Positions 6,832 to 13,699 of a DNA stretch of 30,800 nucleotides are shown here, piece after piece. The position numbers and the translations under genes are program-made. The notes under the pieces were generated by a model. The model worked only from the letters and a program-made list of their open reading frames with translations, searched no databases and had not been told where the DNA came from. The stretch lies in the IMG/VR virus record IMGVR_UViG_3300046500_000077, positions 1 through 30,800 of that record, one strand, 5' to 3'. Within the stretch, counting starts at the first letter, position 1; every line of letters starts with the position of its first letter. The DNA comes from a virus.

Positions 6832-8457
6832 CTACATACGGGCTTCGGCTTCCACCTCATCATTCACGGCCATGAGCGCATCAGCCGCCGCATCAAAGAA
6901 CGGGTCACGGATCTCAAGCGATACCCGGCGTTCGTCCAGCGTGCGCCATCCACCAGCGGTACCGGCCAAGATGTCCAGCCGTGCCCCCGCGTTGGTCAGC
7001 ATCTTCCGCCTTCCAGCCGTGTCCGCCTTGACCCACTTTTCATCGTAGGTGCGGCCGGTCCTGATCTCTTCCATGCGGGCTTCAACCTTCTCCCTGGTCT
7101 CAAGCTCCGCCAGCCGGGCGTCAAGGGCGTCAGCGCGGGTCTGCCACGCCTTCTGAGCGGCGCTGGACTTCTGCCGCCCCTGTTGCGCCTGGTGGGCTTC
7201 AAACTCCGCCAGAGTGGCGTCAATCTCCGGCTGTGGGTCATACCCGGGAATGATGCGCGTGGACGTGATCTCAAGCCCACCCAGGATGCGAAGGAACTCA
7301 CGGGTCACGTACTCATCAACCCAGTCAGCGCGGATGTTCATGGGGTGCTTGCAGACCACGCCCCGGGACGCTGCACCACAACGGTACGTAGGCCGCTGAC
7401 CGGGCTTGCCCTCTTGCCGGTTCAGGTACATCTTGCTGCCGCACGAAGAGCAGTGAGCAATGCCGAACAGGAGCGCGTTGGTGTCCTTCCTGACTGAGCT
7501 TTTCACGGTCCGCTCATCCAGAAGGGCACCCACAGCATCAAACTCAGCGCGGGTAAGGATGGGCTCACGGGTGGCCATTACCGGCACACCTTCGCTGTCA
7601 CGCACGGGGAGTTTGCCGCTGAGCTTCCAGCCGATCAGCGTTTCAGAGCGCATGATGCGCGTAATGGTGGTGGCATTCCATCCCGTCGGCTTCTTGACTT
7701 CCCGCCCCTTGAATGCGGACCAGTGGTCAGACGGGGAGGGGACGTTATCGGCATTCAGCGCGAACACAATTGCATTCGCTGTCTCGCCTTCAAGAAGCGC
7801 CTTGATGATGCGCTCAATGACCTTTACGGCGTCCGGGTCCTGAACCAGGGTCCAGCCGCCACCTTCGAGCGGGGCAGGCATGTAGCCGTACGGCGCACGG
7901 GAACCACGCCAGCGGTAAGCCATCATGCGCATTGCCGCCTGAGCGCCGATCACGCGTTCCCGGATGGAGTGGGCTTCCATCTGAGCCGCGAAGGCGAAGA
8001 GCGTGACCATGAGCTGTGACATGGGGTCCAGCGGGTTGCGGAAGTCCAGCACCAGCCGCCCGCCGGGGCCCTCAGCGAAGACGATCATCTTCCGTTCGTC
8101 GCGTGCCCACTTCGCAAGCTCATGCATGTCATCCATGGACCGGATGGCACGGTCAAACCGCCAGAACACCAGGGCGTCAAAGTCATCCGGGCGACGAAGC
8201 CAGGCACCCAGCTCCGGGCGCTGGAAGGGTGTTGTCTTGCTTGCGCTGACTCCTAGGTCAACGGCCTTCCGGTCGGCAAGGTCAATGCCCAGTGCCCCGG
8301 CTGCCCCGTCGTTGGCGTTCTGCTGACGTTCAGGGCTGGTGGTCTCGTCAGTCAGTACGGACAGACGAAGGCAGGACACGCCCCGGAGGTGAGAGTTCAT
8401 AGGGCGTGGTGAGTGAGTCGAATGCTTCGTGCCGCTGACCAGGGCTTTTGCCATCAT
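6832..8457 (-). CDS. int: Large serine integrase, Bxb1-like
   Basis: Up to 541 residues; integrates phage DNA by recombining attP with attB. The resolvase domain starts with RLSVLTDETTSPERQ, whose Ser (S33 here) is the nucleophile and which closely resembles Bxb1 integrase; FWRFDRAIRSM and AQMEAHSIRER follow. The recombinase domain has WRGSRAPYGY, and the zinc domain has CSSCG, YRCG and VVCKH, followed by a coiled coil. Start: SD-like GGGAG lies 8 bases before the ATG at 8457. An internal ATG at 8400 gives a 522-residue protein with Ser at position 14, closer to the family, but lacks an SD; a promoter-like motif lies between the two starts. The attP candidate is immediately upstream. Confidence 0.95.
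   Translation of the reverse strand: MMAKALVSGTKHSTHSPRPMNSHLRGVSCLRLSVLTDETTSPERQQNANDGAAGALGIDLADRKAVDLGVSASKTTPFQRPELGAWLRRPDDFDALVFWRFDRAIRSMDDMHELAKWARDERKMIVFAEGPGGRLVLDFRNPLDPMSQLMVTLFAFAAQMEAHSIRERVIGAQAAMRMMAYRWRGSRAPYGYMPAPLEGGGWTLVQDPDAVKVIERIIKALLEGETANAIVFALNADNVPSPSDHWSAFKGREVKKPTGWNATTITRIMRSETLIGWKLSGKLPVRDSEGVPVMATREPILTRAEFDAVGALLDERTVKSSVRKDTNALLFGIAHCSSCGSKMYLNRQEGKPGQRPTYRCGAASRGVVCKHPMNIRADWVDEYVTREFLRILGGLEITSTRIIPGYDPQPEIDATLAEFEAHQAQQGRQKSSAAQKAWQTRADALDARLAELETREKVEARMEEIRTGRTYDEKWVKADTAGRRKMLTNAGARLDILAGTAGGWRTLDERRVSLEIRDPFFDAAADALMAVNDEVEAEARM
8410..8426 (-). promoter_or_regulatory. Phage promoter-like motif, copy b (integrase)
   Basis: Minus strand GCATTCGACTCACTCAC, 10 bases before the internal integrase ATG at 8400 and inside the longer integrase frame. 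If it is a promoter, the transcript would be nearly leaderless for the short form. Confidence 0.5.
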
Positions 8458-8469
8458 CGCGGGGGCTCC

Positions 8470-8527
8470 CTAGAACACCTAGTTGGGAGCTTTCGGAGAT
8501 CCGAAAGCTACTGACTTACAGTTCTAG
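8470..8527. other. Candidate attP core for the serine integrase
   Basis: A 58-bp concentric inverted repeat. The outer arms CTAGAAC and GTTCTAG are perfect, the inner arms AGCTTTCGG (8488-8496) and CCGAAAGCT (8501-8509) are perfect, and they share one centre at 8498/8499. Over the 29-bp half-sites, 21 positions match. Size, outer-plus-inner arm layout and position just upstream of int resemble Bxb1 attP. The centre would give crossover dinucleotide GA. The function is inferred; a dyad operator for int or for the plus-strand gene is the alternative. Confidence 0.6.
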
Positions 8528-8630
8528 CACATAGCCCCTGGTCAGGGCAGGGTTTCAGACCAACGGCAGGAGCACCAGGCCCCCGAATCAGCGCCCCCAC
8601 GGGTGCCCCCGGCTACCTACCCTTGACGCC

Positions 8631-8960
8631 ATGACTACTGAGCCCAGCAACCTTCGCCGCCTTCCATGGAACAGCCCGGAAGGGACAGCGGACTACGCGC
8701 CACACGGCCTTGTGGACCACATTGCCGACCGCACGGAAGCGGACATCATCGGACGGGCCCGGAACGATGCTGCATACGCCCTGGTGATGTCTCAGCGCCC
8801 CGGGGTGTCGACGGAAGAACTCTGCCGCCTGGTGTCGAAGTTGGCGGGGCACGTGAGGGACGTAACCAGCGTGGCGGACATGCGGGAAGAGCGCTTGAAC
8901 TCCCCTGCCGCGAAAGCCCTTGAAGGTGCCTTGCGCGCTGCACTGGGACAGCCCGGATAG
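8631..8960 (+). CDS. Hypothetical protein, only plus-strand gene
   Basis: A 109-residue protein with ATG at 8631 and no clear Shine-Dalgarno sequence, so it may be translated leaderless. It is acidic and mostly helical; residues 70-100 (STEELCRLVSKLAGHV, DMREERLN) form amphipathic helices, but no classical helix-turn-helix is visible. It diverges from int across the attP candidate and ends at a strong bidirectional terminator. In an integrated prophage it would be at the end opposite int, transcribed into the prophage, a position typical of lysogen-expressed genes. The function is not recognised; an immunity or regulatory role is speculation. Confidence 0.7.
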   Translation: MTTEPSNLRRLPWNSPEGTADYAPHGLVDHIADRTEADIIGRARNDAAYALVMSQRPGVSTEELCRLVSKLAGHVRDVTSVADMREERLNSPAAKALEGALRAALGQPG

Positions 8961-8978
8961 GCCAGCCGGTAGGGTCAG

Positions 8979-9017
8979 CAGAAGCCCCAGGGACACAGCC
9001 CGTCCCTGGGGCTTCTG
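8979..9017. terminator. Strong bidirectional terminator
   Basis: A perfect 16-bp stem (8979-8994 with 9002-9017; core AGAAGCCCCAGGGAC) and a 7-base loop, between the convergent plus-strand gene and the leftward 75-residue gene. Confidence 0.85.
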
Positions 9018-9043
9018 TATGCCCGCCTGAGCGCCTACGGGAA

Positions 9044-9085
9044 GAGCCCCGACCAACCGCCGGGGGAAGCGGTCAGCCGGGGCTC
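9044..9085 (-). terminator. Second terminator hairpin
   Basis: GAGCCCCG paired with CGGGGCTC, with an inner AACCGC/GCGGT stem; minus-strand reading ends in TTCC. It backs up the neighbouring terminator for the leftward accessory operon. Confidence 0.65.
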
Positions 9086-9126
9086 AGGAACCCACCTACG
9101 GGCGCTGATGGCCAGTGGTGGGCTGG

Positions 9127-9354
9127 TCACTCCTTCCGGGTAACGCGTGCATGGTCCGTGACGACACGGCGGAAGAGATCATGACCCGTCCGGCCGGTAT
9201 GGCGAAGGCACCAATCCTGTGCCGCTTCCTGGTCATCCGTGGGCCCTGATGTCCCCTCACAGTCCGGCTTGCCGACACAGAACACTTCGAAGACCCATCC
9301 GCCCTCAGCCACATGCCGGATGGAGTGATCAACGAACCGCATGACCGTGCTCAC
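9127..9354 (-). CDS. Small actinobacterial protein, DUF7848-like
   Basis: A 75-residue protein; its GTG start at 9354 overlaps the stop of the preceding gene by 4 bases (GTGA), so it is translationally coupled. The pattern MRFVDHSIRHV, FEVFCVGKPDCEG, AAQDWCLRHTGRTGHDLFRRVV resembles a widespread small Streptomyces family (recalled as DUF7848: a beta strand, Cys residues and a DW..RH..RTGH..YR motif). Such proteins are common in hosts as well as phages. The function is unknown, and the family assignment is from memory. Confidence 0.75.
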   Translation of the reverse strand: MSTVMRFVDHSIRHVAEGGWVFEVFCVGKPDCEGTSGPTDDQEAAQDWCLRHTGRTGHDLFRRVVTDHARVTRKE

Positions 9355-9671
9355 GCTGCCCCCTCAGTGAGCCCAGCGTGCAACGCCACCTGTTCCGCTA
9401 CGGCCTTGTGGAGACCAACCCAGGTGCCCGCATCAACGGTCTGGGCAAGCTCCTTGGCCGGTTCGCCGTGCTTCTCCTTGAGCCTTTCCACGGGCCAAGG
9501 GGCGGTTGCGTACCAGTGAGCCGCGTTCTCCCGGGACGGCTTTGAGCAGAAGGAAGCCCACCCGGCAGGCAGGGGCGTGGTAACAGAGATCTCCGCTTGC
9601 CCCTGGTCCCGGGTGGGCTCAGAGTCAAGCGACCTTCTCAGCGCGCGTGTGGCGCTGTCCGCTTGGGTCAT
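9351..9671 (-). CDS. Hypothetical protein in accessory operon
   Basis: A 106-residue protein, ATG at 9671 preceded by AGGACAACAGC (weak SD). It is soluble, without signal peptide or membrane segment. The central segment is Trp-rich (GWASFC, AHWYATAPWP) and is followed by an amphipathic helix (PVERLKEKHGEPAKELAQ). It overlaps the downstream 75-residue gene by 4 bases. No family is recognised. It belongs to the segment isolated by terminators on both sides. Confidence 0.7.
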   Translation of the reverse strand: MTQADSATRALRRSLDSEPTRDQGQAEISVTTPLPAGWASFCSKPSRENAAHWYATAPWPVERLKEKHGEPAKELAQTVDAGTWVGLHKAVAEQVALHAGLTEGAA

Positions 9672-9734
9672 TTTGCTGTTGTCCTAACGCGTGGTCAGGT
9701 CCGGCCCATTACCGGACCAATGTGACCAGGGTAA

Positions 9735-9950
9735 CTAGCCGTCAGCGACCGTGTCAGTACCTTCGTCAACCACATAAACCGTGTGCCCCACCTGTACGGA
9801 GTCCGCCCCACCTTGCAGCGCTGCCGCCCCGGCTGACGAAGCCTCAGAAAGTTCATCCTTCGCGAAGTGGTACCAGCCCTGTGCGCTGTCCAGTAGGTCA
9901 GTCACCAGCTCTTCGCGCGTGCCGCTCTTCCGCATGGGTTCAAGTGCCAT
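9735..9950 (-). CDS. Hypothetical protein in accessory operon
   Basis: A 71-residue protein, ATG at 9950, 23 bases after the preceding gene. The SD is poor, so coupling or the internal Met at codon 6 may matter. A helical N-terminal half (REELVTDLLDSAQGWYHFAKDE) is followed by an Ala-rich loop and a beta-like end (VQVGHTVYVVDEG). No domain is recognised. Confidence 0.6.
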   Translation of the reverse strand: MALEPMRKSGTREELVTDLLDSAQGWYHFAKDELSEASSAGAAALQGGADSVQVGHTVYVVDEGTDTVADG

Positions 9951-9973
9951 GGCGGAAGGCTACCCAGACAGCG

Positions 9974-10450
9974 TCAGGCGGCTTCTGTGACCACGGGAGG
10001 ACTGGGGAGCGGGACCAGGTCCGGCACCACCTTCACGGGGCCCACACGGGCGCTGAACCGCTTCGTATGGAACAGCTCACCGGTCTTGACGTAGTAGTCC
10101 CTGATGGCTTCACGCCAGCCGCACATGTACTCACCCACGGGCACGTACTCACGGCGGACCGGGCACCACTCCCACTCACGGATTCCCAGCACCATCCCCG
10201 TTGAGCGGCCACGGGCGTAGATGCGGAACCGCTCCCCCAGCTTCTGACTGGCAATCACCCGCGCGACAGTCCGGCCGTATGTCTGCACCAGGGCGCGGCA
10301 CTCCCCCGCGTTATAGGCGTACTCCTGAGCCAGCGTTCCCGGGTATCCGGGCAGCTCACCCCATGACCAGCCGCCAGCGGGAAGAGGTCTGGACACACGC
10401 AAAAACAGGTGAACATGCGCAATGGGTCCAAGATCAACAAACGTGATCAT
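9974..10450 (-). CDS. Hypothetical protein, first gene of accessory operon
   Basis: A 158-residue protein. The ATG at 10450 has GAGGGGGGTTGC upstream; a longer frame reaching 10528 crosses the likely promoter and is rejected. It is Trp/Tyr/Arg-rich (GGWSWGELPGYPG, REWEWCPVRREYVPVGEYM, WREAIRDYYVKTG), soluble and basic, with a Pro-rich C-terminus. It follows a 240-bp noncoding region with a plausible host-type promoter. The function is not recognised; by position it is a candidate lysogen-expressed accessory gene. Confidence 0.7.
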   Translation of the reverse strand: MITFVDLGPIAHVHLFLRVSRPLPAGGWSWGELPGYPGTLAQEYAYNAGECRALVQTYGRTVARVIASQKLGERFRIYARGRSTGMVLGIREWEWCPVRREYVPVGEYMCGWREAIRDYYVKTGELFHTKRFSARVGPVKVVPDLVPLPSPPVVTEAA

Positions 10451-10689
10451 GAACGCAACCCCCCTCAGTCCGGACACGGTGTGTGTGTTAACACATGCTA
10501 AGCGGAGTTGTTGAATCCACAAGTTCAATACGGAGACTTAACGGGGTGTTGTGACGAATCCGTGAAGATACGCAATGAACTAAACCGCTGGCCCCCTCAG
10601 ACTCGCACAGACGTTCGAAGACAGGCAAATGAATTCGTTTGCTCACCATACGAACCAGTCATGCCCATGCCATTACGCGGACATAAAGA
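10451..10689 (-). promoter_or_regulatory. Regulatory region with host-type promoter candidate
   Basis: A noncoding and comparatively AT-rich stretch. On the minus strand TTGTGG and TAGCAT are spaced by 16 bases (10478-10530 region), a plausible vegetative sigma promoter for the accessory operon. It is followed by the palindrome GTGTTAACAC, and TTGAA/TTCAA dyads surround the -35. No copy of the two main phage motifs occurs here, which sets this promoter apart from the rest of the map. Confidence 0.5.
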
Positions 10690-10712
10690 AAGGCCCCCTT
10701 TCGGGGGCCCTT
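10690..10712 (-). terminator. Rho-independent terminator
   Basis: GGCCCCC-TTTC-GGGGGCC stem followed on the minus strand by TTTCTTT. It ends transcription of the 74-residue gene and insulates the accessory promoter downstream. Confidence 0.88.
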
Positions 10713-10726
10713 CTCATTCTCAGGTA

Positions 10727-10951
10727 CTAGCTCATGCGCTGATAGAAGTCCGTGCACGGCTGGCAAGCGTTGATCTTGCCGACCGGGCCACAGTCCAGAA
10801 CGTTCACAGCGGGAGTGCCCTGAGTCTGGTGCATGAGGCTGTACCGGCACACAGCCCGTGCCGCTACCTCCTTCGCGTACTCAGCGGCTTCCCCGTGGTC
10901 CTTGCCCAGCGCGCGCCCGGTCTCGAAGGCTGCCGCGTAGATGCTGGTCAT
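10727..10951 (-). CDS. Hypothetical small protein
   Basis: A 74-residue protein, ATG at 10951 with AAGGGAAACAGA upstream. It is helical at the N-terminus (YAAAFETGRALGKDHGEAAEYAKEVAARAVCRY), then has a Cys-containing tail (VLDCGPVGKINACQPCTDFY) with three cysteines that might bind zinc or form a disulfide. The pattern recalls small actinophage proteins of unknown role. A strong terminator follows, and an operator-like palindrome lies upstream at 11012-11033. Confidence 0.75.
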   Translation of the reverse strand: MTSIYAAAFETGRALGKDHGEAAEYAKEVAARAVCRYSLMHQTQGTPAVNVLDCGPVGKINACQPCTDFYQRMS

Positions 10952-11011
10952 TCTGTTTCCCTTCGTTGTGGTGGGGCACCAGCTAAGCACCAGCGCCCCA
11001 CCCATGGCAAC

Positions 11012-11033
11012 CACTTACGGATTTTCGGAGGTG
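11012..11033. promoter_or_regulatory. Operator-like palindrome, copy 3
   Basis: CACTTACG / GATTTT / CGGAGGTG, directly after the stop of the 64-residue gene (11035) and upstream of the 74-residue gene. Confidence 0.75.
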
Positions 11034-11034
11034 G

Positions 11035-11229
11035 TCAGTCCTCCCCATCCTCCTGCCGCCATGCGGGGACAATGCCCGACATGGAAGCCCACAGCCAGCG
11101 CGCCTCAGTCTCCTGCATGCTGATGGTGATGGGTCCGCGCACCCGGTCAACGGCCATGATCTCAACGGACCGGTCAGGGTGCTCATGCACCGTGAAAACC
11201 TGAGTGATGTCTAGCTTGATGTGCGGCAT
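11035..11229 (-). CDS. Hypothetical small protein
   Basis: A 64-residue protein, ATG at 11229 with AGGGGAGAGATC upstream. The N-terminal half is probably a beta sheet (IKLDITQVFTVHEHPDRSVEIMAVDRV, RGPITISM), then a Trp-containing helix (ETEARWLWASMSGIV) and an acidic tail. No family is recognised. It lies 10 bases downstream of the secreted 67-residue protein and is probably in the same transcript. Confidence 0.72.
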   Translation of the reverse strand: MPHIKLDITQVFTVHEHPDRSVEIMAVDRVRGPITISMQETEARWLWASMSGIVPAWRQEDGED

Positions 11230-11239
11230 GATCTCTCCC

Positions 11240-11443
11240 CTACGGCTTCAAGGTAACGCGCGGGCCGACTCTATCAGTGTGGGTGTCCGGGCGGTCAACC
11301 ACAGGCTCAGCGGTGACCACGGGGCACATGACCGGGCAGTCATTCAGCGTGGGTGCCTCAGCCGGACTAGCGCTGATCACAGCCGCACTCAGGCAAGCCG
11401 TGCCCCCCACCAGGGCGCTCACTACGATGGCACGAACGTTCAT
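11240..11443 (-). CDS. Small secreted protein with signal peptide
   Basis: A 67-residue protein with ATG at 11443 overlapping the previous stop by one base (TGATG). A type I signal peptide is clear: MNVR, then hydrophobic AIVVSALVGGTACLSAAVI, then SASPAEA, which fits an AxA cleavage near residue 30. The mature part is only about 37 residues, with two Cys (DCPVMCPVV). A secreted or membrane-anchored phage peptide could modify the host envelope or exclude superinfection, but that is speculation. Confidence 0.75.
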   Translation of the reverse strand: MNVRAIVVSALVGGTACLSAAVISASPAEAPTLNDCPVMCPVVTAEPVVDRPDTHTDRVGPRVTLKP

Positions 11444-11688
11444 CACTTAAATCCCCTCTTGACCCATGCAATGCATGCCTGCCACGAACTCTTTCGCTCT
11501 TCGTCTTCCAAGAGCCCAATCTGACAGTCAAGTTGGAGCTTGAGGCCAGCGGCATAGAAGTGAGGAATCCGGATCACCTTACGGACGTTGCCCATGGTGA
11601 CTACCTCAATGTGAGCCCATTTGAAGCCCTCTTCTCCGTCCACCAGTTCAACGCTGGCAATCCTCTTGATGGTCTCACTGTGCGCCAT
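11443..11688 (-). CDS. Hypothetical protein
   Basis: An 81-residue protein, ATG at 11688 with GAAGGGGCCAAC upstream. The first half is beta-like (RIASVELVDGEEGFKWAHIE, VRKVIRIPHF), the second helical (AGLKLQLDCQIGLLEDEERK). It is soluble. Its stop overlaps the start of the secreted 67-residue protein, so the two are translationally coupled. A strong hairpin (11705-11735) lies just upstream. Function unknown. Confidence 0.73.
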   Translation of the reverse strand: MAHSETIKRIASVELVDGEEGFKWAHIEVVTMGNVRKVIRIPHFYAAGLKLQLDCQIGLLEDEERKSSWQACIAWVKRGFK

Positions 11689-11704
11689 GTTGGCCCCTTC
11701 TCCG

Positions 11705-11735
11705 GGGGGAGACTGAACAGCCCTCAGTCTCCCCC
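11705..11735 (-). terminator. Hairpin terminator
   Basis: A perfect 12-bp stem GGGGGAGACTGA / TCAGTCTCCCCC with a 7-base loop, between the 31-residue and 81-residue genes. There is no T-tract, which is common for terminators in high-GC actinobacteria. Confidence 0.7.
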
Positions 11736-11748
11736 ACCTAGCTAACCG

Positions 11749-11844
11749 TCAGAGCTTGACCCATACGAACACGTGCGCGTGCTTCGGGTTGCCGTTGCAC
11801 TCCTTGCCGTGGGTCTTGCACTTGAGCGCCTGTACGTCCGGCAT
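11749..11844 (-). CDS. Very small Cys/His protein (31 residues)
   Basis: ATG at 11844 preceded by GAAGGGAAGCGATC, a good ribosome binding site. The 31-residue product has C9, H12, C16 and H22 or H24 (KCKTHGKECNGNPKHAH), spaced like a minimal zinc-binding module, and ends VFVWVKL. A longer in-frame start at 11964 would run through the operator-like palindrome and terminator and is rejected. It is short, so a non-functional ORF is possible, but SD and placement support it. Confidence 0.6.
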   Translation of the reverse strand: MPDVQALKCKTHGKECNGNPKHAHVFVWVKL

Positions 11845-11913
11845 GATCGCTTCCCTTCGTCGTTGGTGCCTTACGGGGCTAACTATGCATCTTCGTAGGT
11901 GGCCACGTCCAGT

Positions 11914-11935
11914 CACCTCCGAAAATCCGGAGGTG
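11914..11935. promoter_or_regulatory. Operator-like palindrome, copy 4 (perfect arms)
   Basis: CACCTCCG / AAAATC / CGGAGGTG, one of the two copies with perfectly complementary arms. A half-site (CGTAGGTG) lies at about 11894-11901. It is between the dCMP deaminase terminator and the 31-residue gene. Confidence 0.8.
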
Positions 11936-11949
11936 GTCAAAGCAAGAAA

Positions 11950-11976
11950 GCCCGGCGGGCACATGGCCTACCGGGC
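11950..11976 (-). terminator. Rho-independent terminator after dCMP deaminase
   Basis: GCCCGG / CCGGGC stem with an inner GGC/GCC stem, followed on the minus strand by TTTCTTGCTTT. Confidence 0.8.
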
Positions 11977-11995
11977 AAACTCACTGGTCAGGGGC

Positions 11996-12415
11996 TCAGC
12001 GACCCGAAGGGCGCTCATACGTTGTGTCGGGGGTCACAAGCCGTCTGATGCCTGCCGCCCGTATCAGAGTCCAGCAAGCCGGGCAAGGTTCCCGCGTGGT
12101 GTACAGCGTGCTGCCGGGCAACTCCCCTGGTGGCGTATGCCTGATGGCGTTCCGCTCAGCGTGGTCAGCGGTGCAGTTGCTGTAGTCCGAATCCGGCGGG
12201 CACTGTTCGGCGCTCAGGCGACCCCGGGGGCATGCTCCTGCCGACTCACAGCCGGGCACACCAGCCGGGGCACCGTTGTAACCAGTCCCCCTCACTTCGT
12301 TGTTGGCATTCACCAGGATGGCACCCACATGACTACGTGTGCAGTCCGCCCGGCTGGCAGCCCACTCAGCACCAGCCAGGAAGTAAGCATCCCAGGAAGG
12401 GCGCTCAGCGGTCAC
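11996..12415 (-). CDS. Deoxycytidylate (dCMP) deaminase
   Basis: A 139-residue zinc enzyme that converts dCMP to dUMP, the substrate of the ThyX encoded just upstream. Signs are H85-A-E87 (HAERNA, catalytic Glu) and P110-C111-P-A-C114 zinc ligands, with extra Cys residues (C25, C56, C62, C72, C81) as in phage dCMP deaminases with a second zinc site, and the GYNGAPAGVPGC substrate loop. The GTG start at 12415 overlaps the upstream gene by 11 bases. The operon ThyX, lipoprotein, 108-residue protein, deaminase suggests a dTMP supply module. Confidence 0.93.
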   Translation of the reverse strand: MTAERPSWDAYFLAGAEWAASRADCTRSHVGAILVNANNEVRGTGYNGAPAGVPGCESAGACPRGRLSAEQCPPDSDYSNCTADHAERNAIRHTPPGELPGSTLYTTREPCPACWTLIRAAGIRRLVTPDTTYERPSGR

Positions 12416-12731
12416 CTAGCGCCACCCAGAATGCGTTAGAGACTGCCGGGTGAATGACCAGCGTTCGGCCACCCTGAATGCGAAGCCTGCCGCCCTCAAC
12501 GTAAACCTGAATGTGTTGGTCCCACCCCTTCCCCGGGAAGGCGAATTGCACGCGGGCATTGTTCGGAAGCGGCTGATCATCGCTGCCGTAATTCAGCACG
12601 TGGGTATTGGTCTCCCCCACATCAGAGCGAAGGTCCGCATTCATGCGCTCAAGCTCACGGATCTTCCGGCGCGCGTCGCTGAGCTGTTCCTGAGCCCACT
12701 TCGGCAGGCGCGATTCCCTGGGGTCAGCCAT
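12405..12731 (-). CDS. Hypothetical protein with N-terminal coiled coil
   Basis: A 108-residue protein, ATG at 12731 preceded by AAGGAGACCCCGA and overlapping the previous gene by 8 bases. Residues 8-38 (LPKWAQEQLSDARRKIRELE..) form a coiled coil; the rest is beta-like with GKGWDQHIQVYVEGG and RLRIQGGRTLVIHP. I recall similar small actinophage proteins near nucleotide-metabolism genes, without known function. It is translationally coupled to the dCMP deaminase. Confidence 0.78.
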   Translation of the reverse strand: MADPRESRLPKWAQEQLSDARRKIRELERMNADLRSDVGETNTHVLNYGSDDQPLPNNARVQFAFPGKGWDQHIQVYVEGGRLRIQGGRTLVIHPAVSNAFWVALGDR

Positions 12732-12966
12732 TCGGGGTCTCCTTCGCGTACTCAGTGCACACGGTCACAATGTGCGTGCCGGTCACAACCTTGCCGTTGA
12801 CGAACGTCGTGTAAGGCACAAGCTGTGTGGTGTAGTCAAGGCACTCCGGGCCGTCTTCACAGCCGGTCAGGGTCAGCGCCCCCATGGCTGCCAGTCCGGC
12901 AAGCATCATGGCGCGTGCATTGCGCCCCTGAACGAAGTAGTTCGTTGCCGTGCGAGGCTCACTCAT
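12724..12966 (-). CDS. Small phage lipoprotein
   Basis: An 80-residue protein. ATG at 12966 overlaps the ThyX stop region by 8 bases and has GGAGACCCCCT upstream. The N-terminus (RNAR, then [18 protein letters not shown]) is a lipoprotein signal peptide with a lipobox LTGC, so the Cys would be lipidated and the roughly 45-residue mature chain anchored outside the membrane. Mature Cys residues (ECLDY, VCTEY) may form a disulfide. Small phage lipoproteins often act in superinfection exclusion; that role is inference. Confidence 0.8.
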   Translation of the reverse strand: MSEPRTATNYFVQGRNARAMMLAGLAAMGALTLTGCEDGPECLDYTTQLVPYTTFVNGKVVTGTHIVTVCTEYAKETPNG

Positions 12967-13663
12967 AGGGGGTCTCCGGGATGTCCTGAACACTGTTAGG
13001 GGCAACGGCAGTTAGGCGCTCAAGCACCAGTGCGGCGAACTCACGGATCTCAGCGTCAGCGGCTACGTGGTGGCGCTTACCGAGCACGTCACGCCATGCC
13101 CGAAGGTTGCCGGTCACCACCATGTCTACGGGGGCAGCGTTGGGCAGCACAGCCCTTGCAGCTTCCCGGGCAGTCTTGCGCTTGAGTCCGGCAGCCGTCA
13201 GCCGCTCAAACAGCTCCGTGTACGCATCCCGGGCCTCTTCGTAGGCAACCCGCACCAGGTGCTCAGCCTCAGTGTCACGGGCGGCAGGAGGGATCACAGG
13301 CGAAGTCTCTTCGTACGAGACATAGCGCTGACTCACCACGCTGAAACTCAGGTGCCTGTGACGCGTCAGCTCAGCCAACAGCGCACGCGAGACACCACGC
13401 ACCAGGAAGGATGCGGAAGCATGCTCCAACACGCTGTAGTGCCCCTGAGCAAGGATGTTGGCCATGTAGTCCCGGTTTGCTGCCGTAGCCGGGTTGGGAC
13501 GGTTGAAGCTCAGGTAACACAGCCGCCCGGCGGTCTCAGCCAGCCCGTCAGCGTCCGTGACAGACCAGGGGTCAGCATCCTCCGGGCCGTACGCGTCGAA
13601 GCCGTACACGCGCTCTAGAAGGTCCGCATCAAGCGTTGTGGTTGCCAGTAGGTCAACGTTCAA
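12959..13663 (-). CDS. thyX: Flavin-dependent thymidylate synthase ThyX
   Basis: A 234-residue enzyme methylating dUMP to dTMP with FAD, NADPH and methylene-tetrahydrofolate. The ThyX signature [11 protein letters not shown] (R101 to S111, RHRx7S) is present, followed by QRYVSYE, with SVLEHAS (about 77-83) and a C-terminal [18 protein letters not shown] segment for dUMP and folate binding. Start: TTG at 13663, seven bases after AGGAGAG; the longer in-frame ATG-type start would pass through the operator-like palindrome. It works with the dCMP deaminase downstream. Confidence 0.95.
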   Translation of the reverse strand: MNVDLLATTTLDADLLERVYGFDAYGPEDADPWSVTDADGLAETAGRLCYLSFNRPNPATAANRDYMANILAQGHYSVLEHASASFLVRGVSRALLAELTRHRHLSFSVVSQRYVSYEETSPVIPPAARDTEAEHLVRVAYEEARDAYTELFERLTAAGLKRKTAREAARAVLPNAAPVDMVVTGNLRAWRDVLGKRHHVAADAEIREFAALVLERLTAVAPNSVQDIPETPYE

Positions 13664-13699
13664 GGTTCTCTCTCCTTCTCCGGTACCACCACAAGGGGC

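Noticed and set aside
8488-8509. AGCTTTCGG/CCGAAAGCT palindrome as operator copy 15
   Set aside because: Arms differ from the 22-bp family and it is centred on a longer 58-bp dyad, better explained as attP.
8631-8960. Plus-strand 109-residue protein as the phage repressor
   Set aside because: Its position next to int is suggestive, but no helix-turn-helix could be seen, so the repressor call is not supported.
10485-10500. GTGTTAACAC palindrome as another copy of the operator family
   Set aside because: It shares neither the CACCTCCG arms nor the spacer; treated as a separate, unproven site.
10558-10669. Minus-strand ORF of about 53 codons starting ATGGTGAGCAAACG upstream of the accessory operon
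   Set aside because: No ribosome binding site, it overlaps the likely promoter, and the translated sequence has no protein-like pattern.
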